64,000 nt of DNA from NCBI GenBank assembly GCA_945875975.1, contig CAMCMD010000001.1, positions 62,001 through 126,000 of the forward strand, read 5' to 3'. The notes below the pieces were generated by a model. It saw nothing but the letters and a program-made list of their open reading frames with translations. It ran no database searches and was not told the DNA's origin. Below are positions 55,954 to 64,000 of this stretch, in pieces. The stretch is from Rickettsia typhi. Its GTDB lineage: Bacteria > Pseudomonadota > Alphaproteobacteria > Rickettsiales > Rickettsiaceae. Positions within the stretch are counted from its first letter, which is position 1, and every line of letters starts with the position of its first letter. A program made the position numbers and the translations under genes.

Positions 55954-56361
55954 CTAACCTTCTTTCTTTATAAATGATTTATAATTAATGACTAATCTAT
56001 TCAAAACCAAATCTTTGGCTTTTTCAAATTGCATATTATTAGCCTTTATACCATCAATCATATATCCTCCAAACAATCTATTTATCTTAGATAAATTGCT
56101 TACTATCAAATCAGATAGTTTTACTAATAATTGATGATTTTGATCCTTCGCATAAGCTGACACTTGAAATTCAACTTCATATAAGGCAATATTATGCACG
56201 GAGAGGTCGTCAGCTTTTGCAATATTTATAAGCAAAAATGGGCTAGCTCCATCTTGAATAACACCAATATAGACTTTCTTAACGAAGGACATAATTTCTT
56301 GATCATTTACTAAAGCAGAGTAAATTCGATTTTGAAAATCGTGAATAAATGTGAGCGACAT
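55954..56361 (-). CDS. GTA/phage tail-completion protein, DUF3168 type (like RcGTA gp8)
   Basis: Protein of 135 residues whose outline fits DUF3168: an N-terminal helix, then VKKVYIGVIQDGASPFLLINIAKAD, a strand with LYEVEFQVSAYAKDQNHQLLVKLSDLI, and a short C-terminal strand. DUF3168 proteins close the tail at the head-tail junction in GTA/HK97-like particles. It lies in GTA order after gp7 but is followed directly by the gp12-type gene, so gp9 to gp11 (major tail, tape measure) are missing. It is 2 bases from the DUF2460 gene. Confidence 0.78.
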   Translation of the reverse strand: MSLTFIHDFQNRIYSALVNDQEIMSFVKKVYIGVIQDGASPFLLINIAKADDLSVHNIALYEVEFQVSAYAKDQNHQLLVKLSDLIVSNLSKINRLFGGYMIDGIKANNMQFEKAKDLVLNRLVINYKSFIKKEG

Positions 56362-56368
56362 AATTTTC

Positions 56369-56701
56369 CTATATTTTTAAAGCAACAATGGTTAGCATCC
56401 TGGCTTTTGAGTCTTCGTCAAGGATTCTTTTTATCTCAAAAATTTGATCGTAAAAGCTAATACGCATAGTCTTATCAAGTCCTTTAATAAACCTGATTTT
56501 GAAAAGAAAATACTCTTCAGTAATTACGTTGCCAAATTGAATTCCTTCTAGAAAAGCAAATCTGTTATCACATACCGGCTTTACCTGGGCAAAAGTTTCT
56601 ATTATTTGCTGCCATTTTGGAGTATCTATTTCAGAGTTTGTAATATTTTCAAGAAAAATGATTTTATGAACCATTTGAGAAATAGTACTAGAATTTTTCA
56701 T
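56369..56701 (-). CDS. Head-tail adaptor protein (like RcGTA gp7)
   Basis: Protein of 110 residues with the beta-barrel pattern of SPP1 gp16/HK97 gp7 head-closure adaptors: MVHKIIFLENI, then WQQIIETFAQVKPV, ITEEYFLFKIRFIKGLDKTMRISFYDQIFEIKRI and MLTIVALKI. The R(F/Y)..G....MRI.Y....Y.I..I order is typical. It joins the connector to the tail. Its position between gp6-like and gp8-like genes supports the call. Confidence 0.75.
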   Translation of the reverse strand: MKNSSTISQMVHKIIFLENITNSEIDTPKWQQIIETFAQVKPVCDNRFAFLEGIQFGNVITEEYFLFKIRFIKGLDKTMRISFYDQIFEIKRILDEDSKARMLTIVALKI

Positions 56702-56714
56702 ATTAACTCACTTG

Positions 56715-57233
56715 TTAAATTTTTATAATTCTATGGGGTAGATATAAATCTAAAATTTTGGAGTTTAAGTTTGTTCCATTTTCCGCGTATTCATACATCA
56801 ATACGACATGCATAAGTATCCCATGGGTTATAGTTTTGGGTATTTTTTTATAACCTGCAATATACTTTATTTCTATATCTTGATCGACATATTCATCATT
56901 AAAATAAATTCGATTAATAGTATTATTTACATACCCAAAATTGCCTGTAATTTTTTCCTTTTTATTTCTTTCAACTAAGTAAACTTCCTCAATACTGAGG
57001 ATAGGAAGATATTTTAAGGTAAAATCACTCTTAGTACTCCGTATTTTACATTCTATTCCCCTGTGATTTATGCTAAGACCTGTAAAATTTTCTGCAGCTT
57101 CTGTTGCTGATTCAATAAGATTTCGTATCAAAATATCGTCATATTCATGAGAAATACGCAAATAATTTTTTACCTCTTCTAAGGGCCAAATTTCTTCTAC
57201 TTTAATGTCTTTCATAAAATAATTTACAATCAT
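56715..57233 (-). CDS. Head-tail connector protein (like RcGTA gp6)
   Basis: Protein of 172 residues. The N-terminal EEVKNYLRISHEYDDILIRNLIESATEAAENFTG is the standard helical start of the phage gp6-like connector family (LxxVKxHLRVDxxxDDxxIxxLIxAAxxxxExxTG), followed by strands ending in IEIKYIAGYKKIPKTITHGILMHVVLMYEYAEN. It seats the tail on the portal. A start at 57215 is possible, but the ATG at 57233 has a GGGG Shine-Dalgarno. It follows the capsid gene by 54 bases. Confidence 0.85.
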   Translation of the reverse strand: MIVNYFMKDIKVEEIWPLEEVKNYLRISHEYDDILIRNLIESATEAAENFTGLSINHRGIECKIRSTKSDFTLKYLPILSIEEVYLVERNKKEKITGNFGYVNNTINRIYFNDEYVDQDIEIKYIAGYKKIPKTITHGILMHVVLMYEYAENGTNLNSKILDLYLPHRIIKI

Positions 57234-57287
57234 ATGTACCCCAGATAAAAAAGGGCCGCTTTAAATAACGGCCCTACCAAATTTAAA

Positions 57288-58352
57288 CTACTCACCAGAA
57301 AACTTAGCAAATTTAATAGCATCAGGATTTACTACATCGCCACCGACTCGTTTAACAGCATAAAATCTAACAAATGGCTTATCTGTATAAGGATCTCTAA
57401 GCAAGTTAATCCCTGATCTGTCAACTATTTTATATGCTGACTTAAAATCTCCAATTGCAATTGACAAATTGTCAGCACCTATCTCTGGCATATGAGAGCT
57501 GATAACAATCGGAATACCAAAAATACTTTGTTGTAATGGATCAGTAAGCGATTGCTGCCAAATAAATCTTCCAGTTTTATCTTGAAGCGATTGAATGGCA
57601 GATAAAGTTCCTCGATTCATTAAAAAACTAGCATTGGCAAGATACCCTTCCTCGAGAGAATTTATAAGCTTTAGCAGCATTTCCGGTGCGACAGCGGGAC
57701 CAGCTGCTATAGTTTCCACTTTGGTGTCTATAAGTACCCCCTTAGGCTTGTTGTTACCGTCCCCAGTAATAAATGCTTCATTTTCTAACCTAACAAAACT
57801 GTCTATCAAGCGCTCAGCTAACCAACTTTCAATATTTACTTCAGAATCATCGATAATGCTTTGGGTAGCTTTCGGTTGGGCATATATTTCATGCACTGGA
57901 ATAGTTTTTTTCTTCAATTTAGGTGTATCCGTATCGGGTCTTGCCTTGTCTTCTCCAATCCATCCAGAAGCAAATGATCCATCTTCAATAATTATATCTA
58001 AAGCTCTTGTAGAAATAGTTTCTATAGAAGCTACTTAACGCATCGGTGATTTAGCGTTGATTCCCGAAATAATTTTTTGACTCAGAGCCGGAGTGATAAA
58101 CACTCCTCCTTCCTCTGCGCCTCCACTAAAAGATTTTGTTATAAAGTCGCTTTCTATCCCTTTACGTATAAAATTATCCAAGGCTGACTTTTCTTCATTA
58201 ACTGAAAAATGATCCATATGGGTGTTTGAGAAATAATGATCCATTTTATTAATTTTATCCTCTATCTCATTGATTTTTACACTTGAATTTGACTCTTTAG
58301 CCAAAATTTTTTTTATATCAAATGCTATTGCTTGAATTTGATCCCCTTGCAT
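57288..58352 (-). pseudogene. GTA/phage major capsid protein (HK97 gp5 family) with one in-frame stop
   Basis: A 355-codon reading frame (counting both stops) is broken once, by TAA at 58037-58035 (codon 106). Before it: MQGDQIQAIAFDIKKIL ... SFSGGAEEGGVFITPALSQKIISGINAKSPMR. After it, in the same frame: VASIETISTRALDIIIEDGSFASGWIGEDKARP ... SWLAERLIDSFVRLENEAFITGDGNNKPKGVL ... FYAVKRVGGDVVNPDAIKFAKFSGE. These are typical HK97-fold capsid blocks (delta domain, E-loop, A-domain). In relatives the stop position is usually occupied by Gln or Arg, so a C-to-T change of CAA/CAG or CGA is likely. Apart from the stop it appears intact, so the lesion looks recent. Confidence 0.85.
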
Positions 58353-58359
58353 ACTCCTC

Positions 58360-58875
58360 CTAAATTTTCTCTAATTGCCTTACTAAATGTTCCAATTCAT
58401 CCAACGACGTACTATCCATAGTCTGTTGTTTAATCTGACTAATTCCTGCCATACTATTGGCTGGAAAAGTAACAATACTTATTTCCATCAATTCAACTTC
58501 ATCAATAACACGCAGACCTTGGATATTGTAATCTGATGACTTGATAGTAAACCCAATACTTAACCCACTGACAGCTTTTTGCTTTATAAGCGCACTAGCT
58601 TCAGCTCCGAATAAAGTCTTATTATTAATCTCAGCTTCAATTTTAAGACCATAGTCATCTTCTGCTAAATATTTAATTACTCCTATTGGTTTGGTCACAT
58701 CATGTTGCCAAAGCAACTTAACATTATGGCTTTCAGAATTTTTAAAAGCACCTTTTGAAATAATATCATTTTGATTATCAGCCACTTCAAAAACGCTTAC
58801 ATAGCCGATAATCACTGTGTTATCAGATTTACTGGACTTAATAAAAAACTCTGGACTTATCCACCCATTTTGCAA
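58360..58875 (-). CDS. Prohead protease, HK97 family (like RcGTA gp4)
   Basis: Protein of 171 residues of peptidase family U35. IIGYVSVFEVADNQNDIISKGAFKNS is the N-terminal pattern (GYAxxFxxxDxxxDxxxxGAF), LLWQHDVTKPIGVIKY carries the catalytic His, and ALIKQKAVSGLSIGFTI the catalytic Ser (GLSIGF). MEISIVTFPANSMAGI completes the domain. It clips capsid scaffolds during head maturation. It heads the remaining GTA cluster; portal (gp3) and terminase (gp2) are not upstream. Confidence 0.88.
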   Translation of the reverse strand: MQNGWISPEFFIKSSKSDNTVIIGYVSVFEVADNQNDIISKGAFKNSESHNVKLLWQHDVTKPIGVIKYLAEDDYGLKIEAEINNKTLFGAEASALIKQKAVSGLSIGFTIKSSDYNIQGLRVIDEVELMEISIVTFPANSMAGISQIKQQTMDSTSLDELEHLVRQLEKI

Positions 58876-59164
58876 AATTCTCCTCCTATATTTAATTGAT
58901 ATTACTATCTATAATCGATTAATAGGTCTGCACTAAGAGCAGCTCACTAAATAATTTTAAAGTTAGCTTGTACTTCTTGAGTATTGGAGAAATATAATGT
59001 AGAAATTAAGATTAACCATTAGTTTGCTGCAGATAGCCTATGATACCATTTCTCATTTTAAATCAGACTAATGAAATTCAAAGCGAGCTTGCGCAGCCTA
59101 TTTTTATGGGTAAGTACAAGCCAGGCTTGCAAAGTCTGTTATTATCATTTAAAGAGGTAATGAC

Positions 59165-59461
59165 GTGGTATATCTAGGCTGGGCCTTGATCATTATAGGA
59201 ATGTTTTTTATTATTTCGGGAATAATAGCTCTATTTCGTTTTCCTAACTTTTATACAAAGCTCCATGCCGCAAGCGTAATAGAATGCTGTGGTATTCCTA
59301 TGTGTTTGATTGGCCTGGCTATGCTACAAGATAACTACAGCTCTTCATTTAAGTTATTAGCTATAACAATTATACTCTTTATTTTAAATCCAGCATTGAC
59401 CTTTGCCCTGGGTAGAGCTTCGCTGCTTTATAAAATTGATAAACAAGGAAGAATTAAGTAA
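59165..59461 (+). CDS. mnhG: Monovalent cation/proton antiporter subunit G (MnhG/MrpG)
   Basis: Membrane protein of 98 residues with three helices. It matches MnhG/PhaG: GWALIIIGMFFIISGIIALFRFPNFYTKLHAASV, the RFPDxYxRLHAAS motif, and a last helix with NPALTFALGRAS. The start is GTG with an AAAGAGG Shine-Dalgarno; an ATG nearby is out of frame. It begins an operon of at least seven antiporter genes. MnhE and MnhF, which usually precede MnhG, are not found upstream. Confidence 0.88.
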   Translation: MVYLGWALIIIGMFFIISGIIALFRFPNFYTKLHAASVIECCGIPMCLIGLAMLQDNYSSSFKLLAITIILFILNPALTFALGRASLLYKIDKQGRIK

Positions 59462-59466
59462 ATTAC

Positions 59467-60042
59467 ATGGAAGAAATATTTACCATACCTTTTAAGATTA
59501 ATTTCGTATTAGATGAGATACTTCTTTTTATTTCATCTTTAGCTTTGCTAATTACTTGTTTTTGGCTAATTATAAGCCGTAACTTAATTGAATCTATTAT
59601 TATCCTTTCAGTATTTAGTTTATTAATCGGTTTATGCTACTTATTCATGGATGCTCCTGATGTGGCCATGACCGAGACAACTCTTGGTGCTTGCTTATCA
59701 ACTTGCGTTCTGCTTAACGTAGCTAAAATTGTTGGAGAAGATTCCGGAAAATTAAAAAAATTAAATACTTTATTTGCCATAATTTTATGTGCTTTCTTTG
59801 TAGTCATACTGACCTGGATAAGTCTTGATTTACCATCATTTGGTATACAAGACTCTGAGGTACAAACACATTTAACCAAATACTACCTCCAAAACACAAG
59901 AACTGATATAGCGATTCCATCTTTTGTTGCAGCTATACTTGCCAGTTACCGAGGTTACGATACACTCGGTGAAACAATAGTCATTTTGATTGCAGGCCTT
60001 GCCGTGTTGGTAATCGTTTCCAGGAAGAAAAATAATGCTTAA
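59467..60042 (+). CDS. Antiporter subunit with DUF4040 (MbhD) and MbhE-like parts, corresponding to the C-terminal region of MnhA
   Basis: Protein of 191 residues with about 5-6 helices. The first domain has LFMDAPDVAMTETTLGACLST, the APDVAxTEAxLGAxL motif of DUF4040/MbhD; the second has SYRGYDTLGETIVILIAG, the RGxDTxGE motif of MbhE. In Bacillus-type MrpA these modules form the C-terminal end of the large A subunit; here they are a separate gene. It is 5 bases past mnhG and overlaps mnhB by 8. Confidence 0.8.
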   Translation: MEEIFTIPFKINFVLDEILLFISSLALLITCFWLIISRNLIESIIILSVFSLLIGLCYLFMDAPDVAMTETTLGACLSTCVLLNVAKIVGEDSGKLKKLNTLFAIILCAFFVVILTWISLDLPSFGIQDSEVQTHLTKYYLQNTRTDIAIPSFVAAILASYRGYDTLGETIVILIAGLAVLVIVSRKKNNA

Positions 60043-60448
60043 AAATTTTATAGTAATAAAAGTAATATTATCCTTTATCATCCCATATATAACTTTGTAT
60101 GCTATTTATATTCAACTCAATGGCGAAGTTTCACCAGGTGGTGGATTTCAAGCTGGTGTAATTTTTGCTACAGCAATAATCGGCTACGAACTGATTTTTG
60201 GGAAAGAAAATTTTTTAGGATTTATTTCTATCAAAAGTTTGTTAATATGCAGCACGATAGGAGTGTCTCTGTACACAGGAACTGGCGTTATCTCATTAAT
60301 ACTCGATGATAACTACTTAAACTACAACTCACTCCAAAGCAATTCTATCGCTGGGCAGCATTTAGGAATTTTCTTGATTGAAATTGGCGTTGGTCTTACA
60401 GTTTCATCTGTTATGTGCTTAATATATACCTTGCTTCGAGAGGACTAA
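60035..60448 (+). CDS. mnhB: Antiporter subunit B (MnhB/MrpB)
   Basis: Membrane protein of 137 residues with four helices. It shows YAIYIQLNGEVSPGGGFQAGVIFATAII, the conserved (H)GxxSPGGGFQAG motif of MnhB, and LYTGTGVISLI. It overlaps the previous gene by 8 bases and precedes mnhC by 6. Confidence 0.9.
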   Translation: MLKNFIVIKVILSFIIPYITLYAIYIQLNGEVSPGGGFQAGVIFATAIIGYELIFGKENFLGFISIKSLLICSTIGVSLYTGTGVISLILDDNYLNYNSLQSNSIAGQHLGIFLIEIGVGLTVSSVMCLIYTLLRED

Positions 60449-60454
60449 GATACT

Positions 60455-60811
60455 ATGCAGCATTTAATATACATATTTGCCATAACTATACTAAACGCGG
60501 GTTTATTTATAATGTTGACTAGTGATAATTATGTAAGAAAAATTATCGGTCTTAGCGTGTTCCAAAGCTCGGTACTCATTTTTTATATATCACTTGGGAA
60601 AACTAGAGATGGCATTGTACCTATAGACATTTGTCAAAATGCATTAAACTGCCCACACACATATTCAAGCCCAATACCTCATGTATTGATGCTAACAGCA
60701 ATAGTCGTTGGGTTTGCCACTATGTCTGTGGGCCTTGCTTTAATTTATCAAATAAAACGTGAATATAATACTGTAAATGCAAGCGAGATAGATCAAAGGA
60801 ATAGTCAATGA
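60455..60811 (+). CDS. mnhC: Antiporter subunit C (MnhC/MrpC, NuoK-like)
   Basis: Protein of 118 residues with three helices, of the NuoK fold. NYVRKIIGLSVFQSSVLIFYISLG and SPIPHVLMLTAIVVGFATMSVGLALIYQI match MnhC (the ALxLTAIVIGxAxTAxxLAL motif). NuoK-type subunits line the ion path between antiporter modules. It overlaps mnhD by 4 bases. Confidence 0.88.
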   Translation: MQHLIYIFAITILNAGLFIMLTSDNYVRKIIGLSVFQSSVLIFYISLGKTRDGIVPIDICQNALNCPHTYSSPIPHVLMLTAIVVGFATMSVGLALIYQIKREYNTVNASEIDQRNSQ

Positions 60812-62265
60812 ATATTTTAGCAAAGCATTTTCCTGCATTACAAATTCTGATCCCATTAGCTGGGGCCCTTTTAGCCACCTTAAGTTTTAATAGATTTTTC
60901 GCATGGATAATAGCTATTATCAGCATGTTTTTATCTCTAGTACTTTCCGTTTATGCATTTCAACTAACAAAAATAACTTCTATCTTTTACGCTTTCGGAA
61001 ACTGGTCAGCGCCAATTGGTATTGAATATAGACTCGACAACTTAAATCAACCTGTTATCATCTTTATAAATGCCGTATTATTATTTTTTCTTGTCTTTGG
61101 CAAAGAGTTAATTAATGCCACTATTACCAACTATATAGAAGACAGTAAACAACATATTTTCTATTCACTTTTGCTATTTGCGCAGGTTGGATACCTAGGT
61201 GTTTTAAGTACAAATGATCTTTTTAATATTTATGTATTTATTGAAATTTCGTCTTTATCTACTTATGTACTTATGTCTAAAGGAAGATCGTCCAAAGCAT
61301 TGATCGGAGCATTTGACTACTTAATAATGGGAACAATTGGAGCTACACTTATTCTAATAGGTATAGGCTTTCTTTTTGCACGGACAGGCAGCTTAAATAT
61401 TTCCGATATAGCAAATATCTTAAGCAATAGCGACAATTCAAGGTTAGTAATGACCGCTGTAGCATTTTTTATAACTGGTGTAATATTAAAGATGGCTTTT
61501 TTCCCAATGCATTTTTGGATGATAAGGTCCTATTCTTCGACTGCACCTTTTGTGCTAACGTATTTGGCAGCAATCTCTAGTATTCTAGGGGTATATATTA
61601 CTCTACGTTTCATACATTTTACTATTGATAACAAAACAATTATAACTACTTTATCTTTAATTTTGCGCCCAATTGCTATCTTCACAATAGCGATTTGTAC
61701 ATTTTTAGCCCTTAAGTCTGGTGATTTCAAAAAAGTCATTATCTATTCTACAGCATCCCAAATTGGCTATATATTTTTATTAATTACCATTCCAGAAGCA
61801 AAACAACTCTTATTTCAATTACTAATTATTGATGCGGTCAATAAAATTGCATTATTTACAATTATTGCACATATCCAAAATAAAAAAGAAGATCTAAGTT
61901 TTAGGAATTTTGTTTATATAGAGAAAAGTACTTTCTTCAAAATTCTTATAGCTTTTAGTCTGCTATTTAGTTCTGGTATGCCGATCACCAGCATGTTTTT
62001 GATTAAAATAAACATGTTTGATTTACTAATTAGCAAAAATTTAATAACAGAATTGGTAATAGTAGTTTTAGGATCGACGCTTGCTCTTCTCTATCACTTA
62101 AAACTAGCAAAAGCTATATTTTTTAGTCCATATCATAATGAGGCAATAAAAATAGAGACTAAACTATACGGTCTAACAGCAATAGTGATAATTCAAATAG
62201 TGTCGCTTATTTATATAAATACCATGACAACCATTGCTGGCTATACCACCTCAGTTATACTATAG
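60808..62265 (+). CDS. mnhD: Antiporter subunit D (MnhD, NuoN/NuoM-like)
   Basis: Proton-translocating antiporter-like protein of 485 residues with about 13-14 helices. It keeps the NDLFNIYVFIEISSLSTYVLM segment with the conserved Glu, a TGVILKMAFFPMHFWM helix with the key Lys, and KKVIIYSTASQIGYIF. It shares its fold with complex I subunits NuoL/M/N. Start overlaps mnhC by 4 bases. Confidence 0.9.
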   Translation: MNILAKHFPALQILIPLAGALLATLSFNRFFAWIIAIISMFLSLVLSVYAFQLTKITSIFYAFGNWSAPIGIEYRLDNLNQPVIIFINAVLLFFLVFGKELINATITNYIEDSKQHIFYSLLLFAQVGYLGVLSTNDLFNIYVFIEISSLSTYVLMSKGRSSKALIGAFDYLIMGTIGATLILIGIGFLFARTGSLNISDIANILSNSDNSRLVMTAVAFFITGVILKMAFFPMHFWMIRSYSSTAPFVLTYLAAISSILGVYITLRFIHFTIDNKTIITTLSLILRPIAIFTIAICTFLALKSGDFKKVIIYSTASQIGYIFLLITIPEAKQLLFQLLIIDAVNKIALFTIIAHIQNKKEDLSFRNFVYIEKSTFFKILIAFSLLFSSGMPITSMFLIKINMFDLLISKNLITELVIVVLGSTLALLYHLKLAKAIFFSPYHNEAIKIETKLYGLTAIVIIQIVSLIYINTMTTIAGYTTSVIL

Positions 62266-62290
62266 TTTATAAATTACTTATTTAGATTAA

Positions 62291-63829
62291 ATGATGCAAC
62301 TTGCCGGACCAAATATTCTAGTTACCCTAACGATATTTATCGGTATAGTGAATCTCATCACTCCCTTCATCTCGAAGGAAGATTCCCCTATTCGGAGCTT
62401 CTTCCTAATTGCTACAAGCGTATCGTTCCTATGTAATGTACTTATGCTTGATTACTTATTTCTCAATGGTATTGAACCAAGCTTTACTATACTTAACTTC
62501 GGTAAATACTCTATTGCTCTGCGACTAGAATCTCTAGGGATGATTTTTCTAAATTTACTAGCGGTATTGTGGATATGTTCTTTGTTATATACTATAAAAT
62601 TTCTAGCAATCAACGAAATAAAAAAAAGTAACAGATTTTTGTTCTTCCTCAATTGCTGCATCATGACTGGTAGCTTTATTGCATTATCAGCAAATTTATT
62701 CACTATGTTTATTTTCTATGAAATGCTTACGCTCTTTACCATACCGCTAATTGCTCATTCATCTAGCAAAAAATCTACGCAAGGGTTACTCAAATATCTT
62801 AAGATCCTAATGATTAGCGCTCTAGTACTTCTCTTACCAGCGATCATTATTATATATGTTACTACAGGAGGAGGAAATTTTACTCAAGGTGGTTTTATTG
62901 CTGGCCATTTTAAAGATTTATATGCCATAACACTACTATTAATGATGATCTTTGGTACCGCAAAGTCAGCTCTTTTTCCTCTGCATGGATGGCTACCATC
63001 TGCTATGGTGGCTTCTTATCCTGTCAGTGCCCTACTACATGCCGTTGTTGTGGTCAAAACTGGACTGTTTTGTACGTATAAAATTATTGCTTATGTATTT
63101 GGCATTGCGTACCTACAAACATTGTTTTCTAATTATAATTGGCTAGTATTGCTCCCTATTGTAACAATAGTTTATAGCTCAATTCAGGTATTACGTTTTA
63201 ACGAAATTAAGATGATATTGGCTTATTCGACTATTAATCAGCTCTCGATAGCGCTGCTAAGTGTGTTCTTACTTTCACCTAAAGGATTCGTAGCTGCAGT
63301 AATGCACATGATTTCTCACTCTTTCTCAAAAATATGTATGTTTTATGCAGCTGGTAACATATATAGCGTTAAGAACTCTTATAATTTGAGTGAATTGGTA
63401 GGAATAAAAAATACTATGCCTAAAACTAGCTTCGTGATGCTGATAGCTGGCCTATCGCTAATTGGTATACCACCATTTGCTGGTTTTATAAGCAAGTTTT
63501 ATATTCTTCTTGCCGCTGCAGAACAAGATAATTTTCTTGTGATTGCTACTCTCATATTTAGCTCTCTGTTTACTGCCGCATATGTGATGAAGATGCTTAT
63601 TTTTATTTATCGTCCAACTTCAGAAAATTTTATCTTGCACTTAAAACTGAAACCATATTTTGCTGAACCAACTCAGGTCGGAAGCACCAATAGAGTTACC
63701 AGCTCAAATTATGAAGCTGAGAAAAAATTGCCAATATTTATGATTATTAGTATTATTTTATGCTTATCTGGTGTAGTTGGATTCTTTTTTATTCAACAAG
63801 TGATAGTAAAATTTTTAGGCTTTATATAG
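62291..63829 (+). CDS. Second NuoL/M/N-type antiporter subunit
   Basis: Polytopic protein of 512 residues, about 14 helices. FMLFTIPLIAHSSS-like N-terminal helices are followed by GTAKSALFPLHGWLPSAMVASYPVSALLHAVVVVKTGLF, the strongly conserved antiporter block with the functional Lys residues and His, and MILAYSTINQLSIALLSVF. The H(A)xxVxxG-L block recalls NuoL/NuoM and MnhA/MnhD. Which Mnh subunit it replaces cannot be decided by eye; it may correspond to the N-terminal module of MnhA. It lies 25 bases after mnhD. Confidence 0.87.
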   Translation: MMQLAGPNILVTLTIFIGIVNLITPFISKEDSPIRSFFLIATSVSFLCNVLMLDYLFLNGIEPSFTILNFGKYSIALRLESLGMIFLNLLAVLWICSLLYTIKFLAINEIKKSNRFLFFLNCCIMTGSFIALSANLFTMFIFYEMLTLFTIPLIAHSSSKKSTQGLLKYLKILMISALVLLLPAIIIIYVTTGGGNFTQGGFIAGHFKDLYAITLLLMMIFGTAKSALFPLHGWLPSAMVASYPVSALLHAVVVVKTGLFCTYKIIAYVFGIAYLQTLFSNYNWLVLLPIVTIVYSSIQVLRFNEIKMILAYSTINQLSIALLSVFLLSPKGFVAAVMHMISHSFSKICMFYAAGNIYSVKNSYNLSELVGIKNTMPKTSFVMLIAGLSLIGIPPFAGFISKFYILLAAAEQDNFLVIATLIFSSLFTAAYVMKMLIFIYRPTSENFILHLKLKPYFAEPTQVGSTNRVTSSNYEAEKKLPIFMIISIILCLSGVVGFFFIQQVIVKFLGFI

Positions 63830-63832
63830 TAT

Positions 63833-64000
63833 ATGTTCCATCACCCCGCATTTATAATATTGATGCTTTCCCTTGGGTTGGTTGCCATGCACAAACAGAA
63901 GAAAATCTTTAGATGCATTGCTATTTTTATGCCAATTGCAGCTCTAACTTCTACATGCATTATGCCCCAACAAGTAGCTTTTGATTTATTTAAAATAGAA
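63833..64000 (+). CDS. Third antiporter-like membrane protein, N-terminal part (runs off the window)
   Basis: The first 56 codons from ATG 63833, 3 bases after the previous stop. The translation MFHHPAFIILMLSLGLVAMHKQKKIF followed by a second helix (about 27-45) resembles the N-terminus of another NuoL/M-type antiporter subunit, and its spacing says it belongs to the operon. Too little is present to name it. Confidence 0.5.
   Translation, partial: MFHHPAFIILMLSLGLVAMHKQKKIFRCIAIFMPIAALTSTCIMPQQVAFDLFKIE

Noticed and set aside
57595..58038. 147-residue plus-strand frame inside the capsid region
   Set aside because: It is antisense to the capsid, whose minus-strand translation gives strong HK97 motifs; the complementary frame is an artefact.

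Overview
The window is AT-rich chromosomal DNA from an obligate intracellular alphaproteobacterium of the order Rickettsiales, very probably family Rickettsiaceae (Rickettsia or a close relative such as the Megaira/Tisiphia group; this placement is from remembered family traits, not a search). The pointers are a Tlc-type nucleotide translocase, an AmpG permease, an OmpB/Sca-like autotransporter, an OmpB-lysine-methyltransferase-like protein, a class I PHA synthase, an Mnh/Mrp antiporter operon, degenerate gene transfer agent (GTA) genes and Rickettsia-style palindromic repeats. No rRNA, CRISPR array, transposase or integrase was seen.

Layout. 1-11.6 kb: start of ctaA, polyprenyl diphosphate synthase, a large envelope protein, tlc, then on + ampG and a sodium:solute symporter, then on - gltX-holB-recG. 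11.7-19 kb: a minus block of methyltransferase-tilS-ftsH, an outer-membrane beta-barrel protein and a second methyltransferase. 19-26 kb: mutS, an S49 peptidase and a TlpA-like oxidoreductase on -, then an LptM-like microlipoprotein, an orphan kdpA and an M23 lipoprotein on +. 26-30.5 kb: tRNA-Arg(CCU), an HlyD-type adaptor, pssA-psd, rpmJ and terC. 30.5-37 kb: a repeat-rich gap, the 1588-residue autotransporter, rpoZ and another palindromic repeat. 37-44.4 kb: lepA diverging from prfB (with its programmed +1 frameshift), then murD-ftsW-murG and a lipoprotein. 44.6-52.5 kb: a small orphan gene with its own promoter, phaC, an MFS-like protein, rne, lptE-holA, a repeat copy and long-form hpf. 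52.6-59 kb: small hypotheticals, a broken hsp20, a DUF2335 protein and a partial GTA cluster. 59.1-64 kb: the Mnh-type cation/proton antiporter operon, running off the end.

How it fits together. The cell imports nucleotides and muropeptides (Tlc, AmpG), keeps peptidoglycan and LPS machinery (MurD, FtsW, MurG, LptE, LptM-like, M23), makes phosphatidylethanolamine (PssA, Psd) and displays an autotransporter that lysine methyltransferases may modify. The GTA/phage genes are decaying: the major capsid gene carries one in-frame TAA, the DUF2460 gene is split by a frameshift, and portal, terminase, major tail and tape-measure genes are absent from the locus. Less expected items are the stand-alone KdpA with altered pore-loop residues, the 43-residue LptM-like lipoprotein, two families of long palindromic repeats, and an orphan 96-residue gene.
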